Below are positions 1-7,166 of a stretch of 64,000 nt of DNA, piece by piece. The stretch is from NCBI RefSeq assembly GCF_030817275.1, contig NZ_JAUSZD010000002.1, forward strand, positions 4,278,001 to 4,342,000, in the 5' to 3' direction. The stretch comes from Paenibacillus sp. V4I7 (GTDB taxonomy: Bacteria; Bacillota; Bacilli; Paenibacillales; NBRC-103111). The stretch's first letter is position 1; the number at the start of each line of letters is the position of its first letter. A model generated the notes under the pieces. It was not told where the DNA came from, did not search any database, and saw only the letters and a program-made list of their open reading frames with translations. The translations under genes were made by a program, and so were the position numbers.

Positions 1-321
1 CGCAAAAAATCCCGTAAACCTTATCCGAGATGGCTTCTAGCGATTATTGTTGGGTGTGGTCCTCTTTCCATGCTAGGCATCCAATGTGGATGGTTTTACG
101 CGGAGGTTGGCCGCCAACCATGGATTCTACGCGGATATATGAAGGTAGCAGACGCCGCTACAACTTCACAAGACGTGGATACGATGTTACTGCTGTTCTG
201 TTTACTTTATATCGTTTTAGCAATGACCGCAGTAAAAGTATTATCCAAACTTTTCAGAAAAAACGATGTTGCAGATGAACTGATTGCACTTGGTATTTTC
301 GGGGGGAGGACCAAAGAATGA
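1..321 (+). CDS. cydA: Cytochrome bd ubiquinol oxidase subunit I, C-terminal fragment (cut by window edge)
   Basis: The reading frame is open from base 1 and ends in a TGA at 319-321, so only the last ~106 residues are present. CydA is the haem-carrying subunit of the cytochrome bd quinol oxidase in the cytoplasmic membrane, which reduces O2 to water. The visible part has the family's conserved C-terminal signature GWFYAEVGRQPWIL, where the W/E/GRQPW residues sit in the last helices, then a final hydrophobic helix and a short basic tail. The stop overlaps the cydB start (ATGA), which indicates translational coupling. An apparent ATG at 70 lies inside this conserved motif and is not the true start, which is upstream of the window. 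Identification is firm even though the fragment is short. Confidence 0.93.
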   Translation, partial: RKKSRKPYPRWLLAIIVGCGPLSMLGIQCGWFYAEVGRQPWILRGYMKVADAATTSQDVDTMLLLFCLLYIVLAMTAVKVLSKLFRKNDVADELIALGIFGGRTKE

Positions 322-1346
322 GTCTAGAACTTGTTGGCATAACTGTTTTGTGGATCTTTTTATACGGATATTTAATTGTAGCGTCCATAGACTTTGGTGC
401 GGGTTTCTTCAGTTATTATTCAGTTATTACGATGAAACAGCATATCATTCATAAGATCATTGAAAGATATTTATCTCCTGTCTGGGAAGTTACCAATGTA
501 TTCTTAGTTTTCTTCTACATCGGTATGATTGGATTCTTCCCAGAAACAGCACGTTATTATGGGACCGCGTTACTTGTACCAGGCAGTGTGGCGATCATAT
601 TGCTAGCCATAAGAGGAGCCTACTACGCTTTCAGCAACTATGGTTCCAAGGATAACAAATGGTACATGCTGCTCTATGGAGCAACTGGCTTGCTCATCCC
701 TGCAACCCTTTCTACGGTGCTTACCATTTCTGAAGGGGGAATCATCGTTGAACAGAACGGCATGATTTTGCTAGATTGGAGTAAGTTACTTAGGAGTCCT
801 TATACGTGGTCGGTCATCTTGCTGTCGCTAGTGAGCGTCCTTTATATCTCGTCCATGTTCCTTTCCTACTATGCCTATAGAGCAAAAGACTTTCCCGCTT
901 TTAGAATTTTACGAGGCTATGCTCTTTTCTGGAGCGGACCCACTATTCTTGCAAGTCTGCTTGTCTTTTTCGCCATAAACCAGCAAAACCCAGAACATTT
1001 CCGCAACATGCTTAACCTTGGATGGATGTTCGGAGCATCATTTCTCTGCTTTTTAGTTGCCGTCTACTTCCTATGGAAACAAATCAAGCTAGGTCTAGCG
1101 TTCATATTGGTGCTTTTGCAATTTGCTTTTGCTTTCTTTGGTTATGGTAAAGCCCATTTACCGTATATTTTATTTCCATACATCTCCATTCACGAAAATT
1201 TTACGAATCAAGCAATGGGAACTGCGCTAGTCATCGCCTTTATTGCAGGGCTTGTTATTCTAATCCCATCTCTGTTTCTGCTTATGCGTCTATTTCTTTT
1301 TGATGCTGATTATGTACAAGGTAAATTTAAAAAGAAGGGTGATTAA
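318..1346 (+). CDS. cydB: Cytochrome bd ubiquinol oxidase subunit II
   Basis: This 342-residue, very hydrophobic protein matches CydB in length and layout. The N-terminus carries the family's ASIDFGAGF motif in the first helix, and about eight to nine membrane segments follow to the C-terminus, which ends in a lysine-rich cytoplasmic tail. CydB pairs with CydA to form the bd-type terminal oxidase, which allows respiration at low oxygen. The ATG at 318 overlaps the cydA stop and is preceded by a purine-rich GGGGGGAGG inside the end of cydA, 7-8 bases upstream. A third tiny gene follows four bases after the stop. No cydCD genes are visible; they may lie outside the window. Confidence 0.95.
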   Translation: MSLELVGITVLWIFLYGYLIVASIDFGAGFFSYYSVITMKQHIIHKIIERYLSPVWEVTNVFLVFFYIGMIGFFPETARYYGTALLVPGSVAIILLAIRGAYYAFSNYGSKDNKWYMLLYGATGLLIPATLSTVLTISEGGIIVEQNGMILLDWSKLLRSPYTWSVILLSLVSVLYISSMFLSYYAYRAKDFPAFRILRGYALFWSGPTILASLLVFFAINQQNPEHFRNMLNLGWMFGASFLCFLVAVYFLWKQIKLGLAFILVLLQFAFAFFGYGKAHLPYILFPYISIHENFTNQAMGTALVIAFIAGLVILIPSLFLLMRLFLFDADYVQGKFKKKGD

Positions 1347-1350
1347 ACCT

Positions 1351-1452
1351 ATGGAAAACTTATTAATCCAATATGCTCCACCGATATTTGTTCTATTTTC
1401 ACTTGTTTTTATGATTCTGTGGGTACCAAGAGCAGCCGAAGTGACTGAATGA
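1351..1452 (+). CDS. cydS: Cytochrome bd oxidase small subunit, CydS-type (33 residues)
   Basis: A 33-codon gene starts four bases after the cydB stop, with an AAGAAGGGTGATT ribosome-binding stretch overlapping the end of cydB. The peptide begins MENLLIQYAP, continues with a single hydrophobic helix (IFVLFSLVFMILWV), and ends in a short acidic tail (EVTE). That is the size, topology and operon position of the single-helix CydS subunit described in the Geobacillus bd oxidase structure. As I recall, that subunit also starts with an LI-x-YAP motif and ends in NE. It probably sits beside CydA, stabilising haem. It is short enough that automated gene callers may miss it. A strong terminator follows directly, which closes the cydABS operon. 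Confidence 0.82.
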   Translation: MENLLIQYAPPIFVLFSLVFMILWVPRAAEVTE

Positions 1453-1466
1453 TTAGTAAGGCAAAG

Positions 1467-1496
1467 AAGTCGACTATAAGCTAGTCGACTTTTTTA
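1467..1496 (+). terminator. Rho-independent terminator of cydABS
   Basis: A perfect 10-bp stem (AAGTCGACTA at 1467-1476 paired with TAGTCGACTT at 1482-1491) with a 5-base loop is followed by a run of T on the + strand. It lies 15 bases after cydS and only two bases from the end of the convergent gene on the other strand, so it probably serves both genes, though the T-run favours the + strand. Confidence 0.9.
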
Positions 1497-1497
1497 C

Positions 1498-2307
1498 TTA
1501 TGATTCATGTTCGATATCATTTTCCATCTCGTCTTTGAGATTTTTCAGCAGTTTCTCTGGTTTACTTCCGAAATACTTCGTGTAGAGAGCTTCATAAGTC
1601 CCATCTTTGGAGACTGCTTCAATAGCCTTATTGATCCTTCCCATGTACATGTTCCGCTTTTTAGCAACGATAGCGTAGCTATCTTTGTTGAAAGCTTCTC
1701 CTACCTTTTTAGCTTTTCCTTCTGTTGAGTTTTGCAAATAATCTTGAATACTGTGCTCTTCAAAAACAACGGCATCAACCGTTTTATTTTTCAAATCATC
1801 GTAAGCATCCGAGATATTCGCATAGCTCCTTATTTTGATCCCTTTAATTTCACTCGCAAAATGATAAGCAGTCGATCCGTTCCTTGTTGCCACTACTTTC
1901 TGGGCCAAGTCATCTTTGCCTTTAATCACCTCATTATCTGTTGCGGTGAGTATCGCTTCTCCCGATTGAAAATAAGGACTTGAATAGTCTAAATTGTTCT
2001 TGCGGGCATTCTTGATGGTCATTCCGGCGATTGCCAGATCCACATCGCCAGATTTTACACTTTTGTTCAATTCACCGTATTCCATGGCTACCCATTCATA
2101 TTCTATTTTCGCCTTCTTAGCAATGGCCTGCCATAATTCCACTTCGAAGCCTTTCTTCTCTTCTCCTTCTGTATACGAGAAGGGCCGCGAGTTTTTCTCG
2201 ATGCCGACTTTGATCGATTCATTCTTCGCGCATCCTGTGGAAGCAAGTAGTTCCAATAGTACGACCAACAGAGTGATCCCCTGTTTGCTTCGAACTCGTA
2301 TTTTCAT
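1498..2307 (-). CDS. Amino-acid ABC transporter substrate-binding lipoprotein (SBP family 3), orphan
   Basis: The protein has a basic, hydrophobic signal peptide ending in a lipobox-like STGC, so it is predicted to be a lipid-anchored binding protein on the outer face of the membrane. The body matches the bacterial extracellular solute-binding family 3 fold: an early SIKVGIEKNSRPFSY strand, the GFEVELWQAIAKKA segment, SGDVDLAIAGMT, and a C-terminal KDGTYEALYTKYFG motif. These proteins bind polar amino acids such as glutamine or cystine. The frame stays open upstream to 2391, but AAGGAGGG about ten bases before the ATG at 2307, together with the signal peptide, selects this start (269 residues). 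No permease or ATPase gene is adjacent, so it must work with a transporter elsewhere or act as a sensor. Confidence 0.85.
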   Translation of the reverse strand: MKIRVRSKQGITLLVVLLELLASTGCAKNESIKVGIEKNSRPFSYTEGEEKKGFEVELWQAIAKKAKIEYEWVAMEYGELNKSVKSGDVDLAIAGMTIKNARKNNLDYSSPYFQSGEAILTATDNEVIKGKDDLAQKVVATRNGSTAYHFASEIKGIKIRSYANISDAYDDLKNKTVDAVVFEEHSIQDYLQNSTEGKAKKVGEAFNKDSYAIVAKKRNMYMGRINKAIEAVSKDGTYEALYTKYFGSKPEKLLKNLKDEMENDIEHES

Positions 2308-2570
2308 TGCTATAATGCCCTCCTTATCAGCATGTGTTATGCACTTTCTCTGAAATAAATTCGATATACGCCAAGGTACCTTCAATTTCATTGGAGAAAA
2401 TCCAATAGAATACTTACTCTAGGGGTATTTACAGAATTTCACTTCCATTGCATAGGTCATGCTATCAGATTATCAGGTAAACAAAGGTATTATTTGTAAA
2501 TCATTAAACAGTTATGCAGACTCGACAGCATATATTGTGCAAGTTTTCATTCAGAAGGATAAATAAGATG

Positions 2571-2605
2571 AAAAAGACCAATCCGCAAAATTATGGATTG
2601 GTCTT
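2571..2605 (-). terminator. Terminator of the MCO-ZIP-TatA cassette
   Basis: An 11-bp perfect stem (AAGACCAATCC / GGATTGGTCTT) with a 10-base loop is followed on the minus strand by a run of T (AAAAA at 2571-2575 on the plus strand). It starts five bases after the tatA stop and closes the three-gene unit that begins at 5046. Confidence 0.88.
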
Positions 2606-2609
2606 CTAT

Positions 2610-2789
2610 TCATTCTACTTTCCGCTTCTCTTTGGTATCTTCTTCTAACAATCCTTTCGTTCCTTGTCTAAACTCCTTAATCGTTGTGCCGAATGCGCGG
2701 CCTAACTGCGGAAGCTTCGAAGGACCGAATAAAAGTAACGCAACTGCAAAGATGATGACAATCCCTGATACGCCAATGCCTGATAGCAT
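2610..2789 (-). CDS. tatA: Sec-independent translocase protein TatA/TatE family
   Basis: This 59-residue protein has the TatA architecture: a short N-terminal transmembrane helix (GIVIIFAVALLLF), the conserved FGPSKLPQLGRAFG hinge and amphipathic helix with its Phe-Gly and Gly-Arg-Ala-Phe-Gly residues, and a charged cytoplasmic tail (EEDTKEKRKVE). TatA oligomers form the pore of the twin-arginine translocase, which exports folded proteins. A GTG at 2798 is in frame, but AGGTGA six bases before the ATG at 2789 supports the shorter start, and GGGG lies too close to the GTG. It is the last gene of a unit whose first gene encodes a protein with a twin-arginine signal peptide, so it probably serves that substrate. 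No tatC is adjacent. Confidence 0.92.
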   Translation of the reverse strand: MLSGIGVSGIVIIFAVALLLFGPSKLPQLGRAFGTTIKEFRQGTKGLLEEDTKEKRKVE

Positions 2790-2821
2790 GCTGTTCACCT
2801 ACCCCATATATGGTTTCTGAA

Positions 2822-3983
2822 TTAAAATTTTACCATGAGAGCTGTCACATACATAATAAGAATTCCTGCGGTTAGCCCTCCAAAATTCAGCCAAGAAACA
2901 GGAGAAAGATTTCTTTTCTCGGACTCTTTAAGAATCATTTTGGAAATGACATAGATGACTTGCAGTATAGCGCCTGCACCTATACCGAAGAATAACGCGG
3001 CTAATGTATCATTAAAAATAAATCCGCCTACCCAAGTCCCAATAATGGCAGGTCCACCGGCGATTAACGCTAACGAGACAAAGGTCTTCCAGTTGGGACG
3101 ATCTTTGAGTAATGGTGCTGCGATCCCAACGCCCTCTGTGATATTGTGCAGGGTAAAACCGATAATCAAGAAAGTTCCCAAGGCTGCTTCTCCGACAGCA
3201 AAAGCGGATCCAATGGCAAGCCCTTCGCCAAAATTATGAAGTCCAATACCTGTAGCGATTTTGCCCGATACCCTTCTTCCCTCCAAAGAACTGCTGCTTA
3301 GCTTGCGATCATTCGACTGATCCACCGCTATTAAGAAGAGACAACTGAGCAGTGCGCCAAACCAAACCAAGCCTGTACCTTGAAATACACCTGGTGCTTC
3401 AGAAGCCATTTCAAACCCTTCTTCAAAGGTATCGATAACTAAGAAAAACAAAAGCCCTACCGTCAATGCAAGAATAGCATGCATGCCTTTAACTGAAAAT
3501 CTACGTAAAAATGGATACCATAAGAGTCCTAACCCAACAGGAATAACTCCTACGTAGAAACCTATTAATGCATATTGCCAAAATAGTTTACCATTTGGTT
3601 CAGGTGTCGCAGCTGCGGCCGCAACTTCGCTCTCCTTGGACCCATGGGTAAGGGATTTTTACAGTTCCCTGTTCAAATCTTTGTAAGGTATCACTTGGAG
3701 AGAAATCCGCATTCCAAAAGGCTCCATCCACAACGACTTGTGCTATCGTTATTTCCTCCGGTCCTGAATTAAGCACCTTAAGCTGGATTCCTTCATCATT
3801 TAGCGTTATTTTCTCGACATTAAGAACTTCAATAGGAGCAGCCGGCTCATTTTCTATTCCTGTTCCCACTTTTGCAATGGTAGTGATAATCGCAATAAGT
3901 AAAATTAGGGGGAGAATTCCCCACAAGATAGCTTTAAATTTGTTTGTTGGAACCTTATTTTCGGTTTGAACATTGATATTCAT
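2822..3983 (-). pseudogene. ZIP-family metal transporter with N-terminal extracytoplasmic domain, frameshifted
   Basis: Two adjacent reading frames together make one protein. The first (3983 to 3600) has one membrane helix near residues 20-42, then a beta-rich domain (EVLNVEKITLNDEGIQLKV, GPEEITIAQVVVDG) ending at PYPWVQGE, after which it runs out of frame to a stop. The second continues from about 3655 in another frame with a helix (WQYALIGFYVGVIPVGLGLLW) and then the ZIP core. The two ZIP metal-site helices are clear: HNFGEGLAIG and HNITEGVGI. ZIP proteins import Zn, Fe or Mn. The second frame has no start codon before the ATG at 3484, which would delete the first ZIP helix. The join also looks shorter than I would expect, so a small deletion is possible. 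Without repair the transporter should be non-functional. Confidence 0.72.
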
Positions 3984-4002
3984 CGTACGCTCTCCTCCTT
4001 TC

Positions 4003-5046
4003 TTATTCCGCTATGAAGAAGCCCATCCATCCGAGCTCAGCAAATTCACTTTGATGGGCATGAAACATGTATCGCCCAGGAGATGGGAATACAATTTCTA
4101 GAATGCCTCGTTCTCCCTGACATTGCATAATGGTATCTGTAAATTGGGGACGCGCTTCAGGATCCGCGCCGGTTGCATAATAGTTAAAAAAGTTCGCATG
4201 AAGGTGAAAAGAATTAATGAAATCAAATTCAGTAAGATTGCTTAAATAAATTCGTACTAGTTCCCCAACCTTAACCTTAATTGGTTCTTGTTGATAGGCA
4301 AATGCGTATCCATTCACCGTATAGACTTCATTTTCCCCATCCAAATCAAGATCATAGCCGTTCATAAGCATATTGAATTCTTTGGCAGCAGCTCTTGGCT
4401 TCTTCGGATCAATAATGAAGTTACCGTAGAGTCCTTTATGAATATGTCTGGCGAGAGGAGCAACATGACAATGGTAGACATGCATACCAGCAGGCTTAGC
4501 TTCAAACTCGTATGCAAAAGTACCACCTGCAGTTATTGCTTCCAGTCCATCCATGTTGGTAGGATGCATACCATGAAAATGGATCGAATGCGGATGACTC
4601 GTTGCATTGGTAAACTTCACTCGAAGGACATCCCCTTCTGTACAACGAATAGTGGGTCCTGGTATCGTGCCATTGAATGTCCAACCGGGAAACTTGATCC
4701 CTTTCGCGATCTCAACATTCGTTTCATAGGATGAAATTTCGTATTCCCGTAACGTTCTTCCATCAGGAAGCTTACTTACCTTTCCATAATCAAATGCTGT
4801 GAGTGCTTTCTGTGCTGCTTTAAAACCTTCAGTCACTTCTGTACTCGGAACATAACCATGCTTCATACCATCATGCAATTGTTCTTTCATAGCATTATGA
4901 ACGCCATGCTTATCCGCAGCTAAGGATGATTTACCAAATAAAGATGATGGATTTAGTAAAGCACTGCCAATGACAGCAAAAGCCCCTGCAGTTCCCATTT
5001 TCAAAAGATTACGTCTTGATACCTTATCAATCGGTTTACGGAACAT
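4003..5046 (-). CDS. Tat-exported two-domain multicopper oxidase (nitrite-reductase-like fold)
   Basis: The N-terminus has a twin-arginine signal (SRRNLLKMG) and a hydrophobic stretch, so the folded copper enzyme should be exported by Tat. Two cupredoxin domains follow. Domain one carries HPHSIHFHG (around residues 151-159) and YHCHVAPLARHIHKG (around 191-204), which supply a Cys/His type-1 site and trinuclear-site ligands. Domain two carries FHLHANFF (around 280) and MFHAHQSEFAELGWMG (around 327). This motif order fits two-domain multicopper oxidases with the type-1 copper in domain one. Likely substrates are metal ions or phenolics; the sequence does not decide. AGGAGG is eight bases from the ATG at 5046, whereas an ATG six bases upstream is too close to it. 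Neighbours are a ZIP metal transporter and TatA. Confidence 0.88.
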   Translation of the reverse strand: MFRKPIDKVSRRNLLKMGTAGAFAVIGSALLNPSSLFGKSSLAADKHGVHNAMKEQLHDGMKHGYVPSTEVTEGFKAAQKALTAFDYGKVSKLPDGRTLREYEISSYETNVEIAKGIKFPGWTFNGTIPGPTIRCTEGDVLRVKFTNATSHPHSIHFHGMHPTNMDGLEAITAGGTFAYEFEAKPAGMHVYHCHVAPLARHIHKGLYGNFIIDPKKPRAAAKEFNMLMNGYDLDLDGENEVYTVNGYAFAYQQEPIKVKVGELVRIYLSNLTEFDFINSFHLHANFFNYYATGADPEARPQFTDTIMQCQGERGILEIVFPSPGRYMFHAHQSEFAELGWMGFFIAE

Positions 5047-5169
5047 CGTCATGCCCTCCTATTTTATATTGCTTGTTTACAATACTTTTGTATTAGGGAA
5101 ACTTTTTAGGTAAAAATTTTTTTGTTTCCAATGGGACAAAGAGTTTACCAAGGGAAAAACCTTGACTTC

Positions 5170-5198
5170 ACTATAAGCCCATATACATAGTTTGTAAA
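5170..5198 (-). promoter_or_regulatory. Sigma-A-type promoter of the multicopper oxidase cassette
   Basis: On the minus strand, TTTACA (5193-5198) and TATAGT (5170-5175) are separated by exactly 17 bases. This predicts a leader of about 115 bases before the oxidase start. An inverted repeat TACAA-N5-TTGTA lies in the leader (around 5078-5093) and could be an operator, but it does not match the CopY/BlaI box spacing. Confidence 0.55.
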
Positions 5199-5260
5199 CC
5201 TATTTTTTCCAAAGAAAAATACCATCATTGCTATCCTTCCAAAAGAAGGCATGAGCGCAT

Positions 5261-5300
5261 AAAAAGTCCCTGTTTTGTATGGTTACAAAACAGGGACTTT
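5261..5300 (-). terminator. Terminator of the AraC regulator gene
   Basis: A perfect 17-bp stem (arms 5263-5279 and 5284-5300, each beginning or ending in AAAGTCCC/GGGACTTT) has a 4-base loop and is followed on the minus strand by TTTTTAT. It lies ten bases after the stop of the AraC gene at 5311. Confidence 0.9.
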
Positions 5301-5310
5301 ACCCACAGAC

Positions 5311-6144
5311 TTACTTCTGAAACGTTCTCGGCGAGCTCCCGAACTTTAGTTTGAAGGCTCGTTCGAAGTGAGTTAGCGTGTTGAATCCAGAGGCATAGCA
5401 AATTTCTGTGACAGGTATATCCGATGCCATTAACAACGATTTAGCAAAGTTCAAACGCAGTCCCTGTAAATAAATCTGGAATGGGATTCCTGTCATTTTA
5501 CGAAATGCATGACTGAAATAATTAGGTGCTAATGCCGCTTGTTTGGCTGCTTCCTCTAATCGTAGTGGATCTCGAAAATGGTGGTGAATATAGACAAGAG
5601 CTCTCTGAATCGAACGATGCTGAGCTTCTAAATCCTTTTCATTGATACGTGGGTGTTGCTGACTATAGGCTCGAAAAAGGTTAAGAAGGATCCGCTCTAA
5701 CGCACCTTTCACCATCATTTGCTGACCTGGCATCCAATTATAGGCCTCACTGCTAATCAGGCGAAATTCGGACTCTATCATGTCAAAGTTAACATCGATA
5801 TCAACCATATATTCGGCGAAGTGTTGAAACATCAGCTCTCTTATCTCTTCCCCAAGAAAATCTCCGGAGAAAACAAGGTTGTAAATATCCATGGGCTCAT
5901 CGGGAAATGAATAGATTTCATGAAAATCTGCTGGTGTGAGTAGAAAGAGACTTCCCCTTATAAGTCGATGCTCAGTTCCATTAACGATGTTCACTCCTCG
6001 TCCACGGAGAACAAAGCAAAGCTCATAAAATTCATGCCAGTGCAAGGAGTGGTGCTCGTTATTGATGTGCTGAAAGTAAATTTGAAAAGAGGAGGAGGGA
6101 TCAATAAATTGGTCATTCGTTAACCTAATCGGTTGTTTTTTCAT
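5311..6144 (-). CDS. AraC-family transcriptional regulator with cupin sensor domain
   Basis: This 277-residue protein has an N-terminal cupin-like effector domain: HWHEFYELCFVLRGRG, where the His/Glu pattern is typical of AraC cupins, and later FLLTPADFHEIY. It ends in two helix-turn-helix motifs with the family signature AKSLLMASDIPVTEICYASG followed by FNTLTHFERAFKLKFG. It is predicted to be a cytosolic regulator of a nearby sugar or metabolite gene. GGAGG about seven bases before the ATG at 6144 fixes the start. A TATAAT (6173-6178 on the minus strand) sits at promoter distance and would place transcription start downstream of the longer in-frame ATG at 6171. It lies just downstream of a PhyH dioxygenase gene on the same strand, which is a likely target. 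Confidence 0.88.
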   Translation of the reverse strand: MKKQPIRLTNDQFIDPSSSFQIYFQHINNEHHSLHWHEFYELCFVLRGRGVNIVNGTEHRLIRGSLFLLTPADFHEIYSFPDEPMDIYNLVFSGDFLGEEIRELMFQHFAEYMVDIDVNFDMIESEFRLISSEAYNWMPGQQMMVKGALERILLNLFRAYSQQHPRINEKDLEAQHRSIQRALVYIHHHFRDPLRLEEAAKQAALAPNYFSHAFRKMTGIPFQIYLQGLRLNFAKSLLMASDIPVTEICYASGFNTLTHFERAFKLKFGSSPRTFQK

Positions 6145-6220
6145 ATCTGCCCTCCGCCTCCATTGTGCCATTATTATAGCATATCGAGATGCACCTTAAA
6201 TCGGCTATTACAGCTGTCTT

Positions 6221-6953
6221 TTATACGTTAGCATACGTATTCCCTGCTAGATCTTGACCGCGTGCCAACCAAACTTTAAAGTTTGGATTTTTCTCTGGAT
6301 ACACTTGCGTTTCGGTTGAGAAATAACGCATGGTATATCCACAACGACGGTTTTCACTTTTGTTTGGATCTGCACCGTGAATGATGCGCGAGTCATGCAG
6401 CGAGCATTGACCTCTCTGCAATTCGAAGTGAACACGCTGTTGATGTATCCATGTTTTTAATTTGCGTATTAAACAGGTTCTGGGACCCATCTACACTTTC
6501 ATACTCAGAGAAACCGTTGGTATGTGTGCCTGGAATAACTTGCATACAGCCATTTTCCTTCGAACTATGGTCAATGGCGAGCCAAACCGTAATGATTTTA
6601 TCAAATGAACTAACCCGACCATTCCAATAAGCCGAATCCTCATGCCATGGCGTTGCCCTGCCAATAAAGGGGTCTTTGCAAATAAAATGGCTGGACCATA
6701 GACCAATGTTCGGTCCGATAATAGGCTCCACGAGATCCAGAACTTCATCTGACAGGAGGAATTTGAGCAGCCGTTCTTCACGGAAATGAGGTGTGTCCAG
6801 CTCGTCAGACAGTTTACTTCCTTTTTGCTTTAGTTGATCTTCAAATATATCCGTCAACTCAGCTAACTTCTCTGCAGAATACAGCTGTTTTTCATAAAGT
6901 AAGTACCCATTCTTCTTATAAAATTCGACTTCCTCATTGGTTAATTTACTCAA
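6221..6953 (-). pseudogene. Phytanoyl-CoA dioxygenase (PhyH) family protein, frameshifted
   Basis: The first part (6953 to about 6440) encodes the N-terminal half of a PhyH-family Fe(II)/2-oxoglutarate dioxygenase, including the iron-binding HxD as PWHEDSAYW (His104, Asp106). After KNMDTST the frame is lost. The remainder continues in another frame as VHFELQRGQCSLHDS and then IIHGADPNKSENRR, which supplies the distal iron His and the 2-oxoglutarate-binding Arg. A single-base indel near 6440 explains the break. The start is a TTG at 6953 with GGAGGGA eight bases upstream. The family hydroxylates varied small substrates and the natural one is not deducible. If the indel is real the enzyme lacks its active-site C-terminal half. 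A second, intact PhyH gene lies at 46250-47065, also beside an AraC gene. Confidence 0.85.
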
Positions 6954-7094
6954 TGTAATCCCTCCAAGATGTATGTTCTTATCGACAAATTAACTATAAC
7001 GCACATGTTGGATGACAGGCTTATCGTTTACTCAGAAAAAGTTAGCGTATCTTAAGGTAAAGCAAGAAAAAACGGCGTTACTAGTTGATCATAA

Positions 7095-7123
7095 GAAAAA
7101 AAGCCACTCTTGGAAGAGTGACT
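7095..7123 (-). terminator. Terminator of the NHL-repeat gene
   Basis: The stem AGTCACTCTT/AAGAGTGGCT (9-10 bp, arms 7102-7111 and 7114-7123) with a 2-base centre is followed on the minus strand by seven T (7095-7101). It lies 44 bases after the stop of the NHL-repeat gene. Confidence 0.85.
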
Positions 7124-7166
7124 TTGTATACTGAATGATAAGTAACAAGATGATGATAACAATCAA

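Noticed and set aside
1507..2353. Open frames on the + strand opposite the binding-protein gene
   Set aside because: They lie fully within a well-supported gene on the other strand, have no ribosome-binding site and no recognisable protein.
3590..3670. Programmed frameshift joining the two parts of the ZIP gene
   Set aside because: No slippery heptamer or nearby stimulatory structure was found; a +1 shift at ACC-TGA would be possible in principle, but the residues just before the stop do not look like a natural linker.
5078..5093. CopY/BlaI-type copper operator upstream of the multicopper oxidase
   Set aside because: The inverted repeat has a TACAA-N5-TTGTA layout, not the TACA-N2-TGTA spacing of that regulator class.
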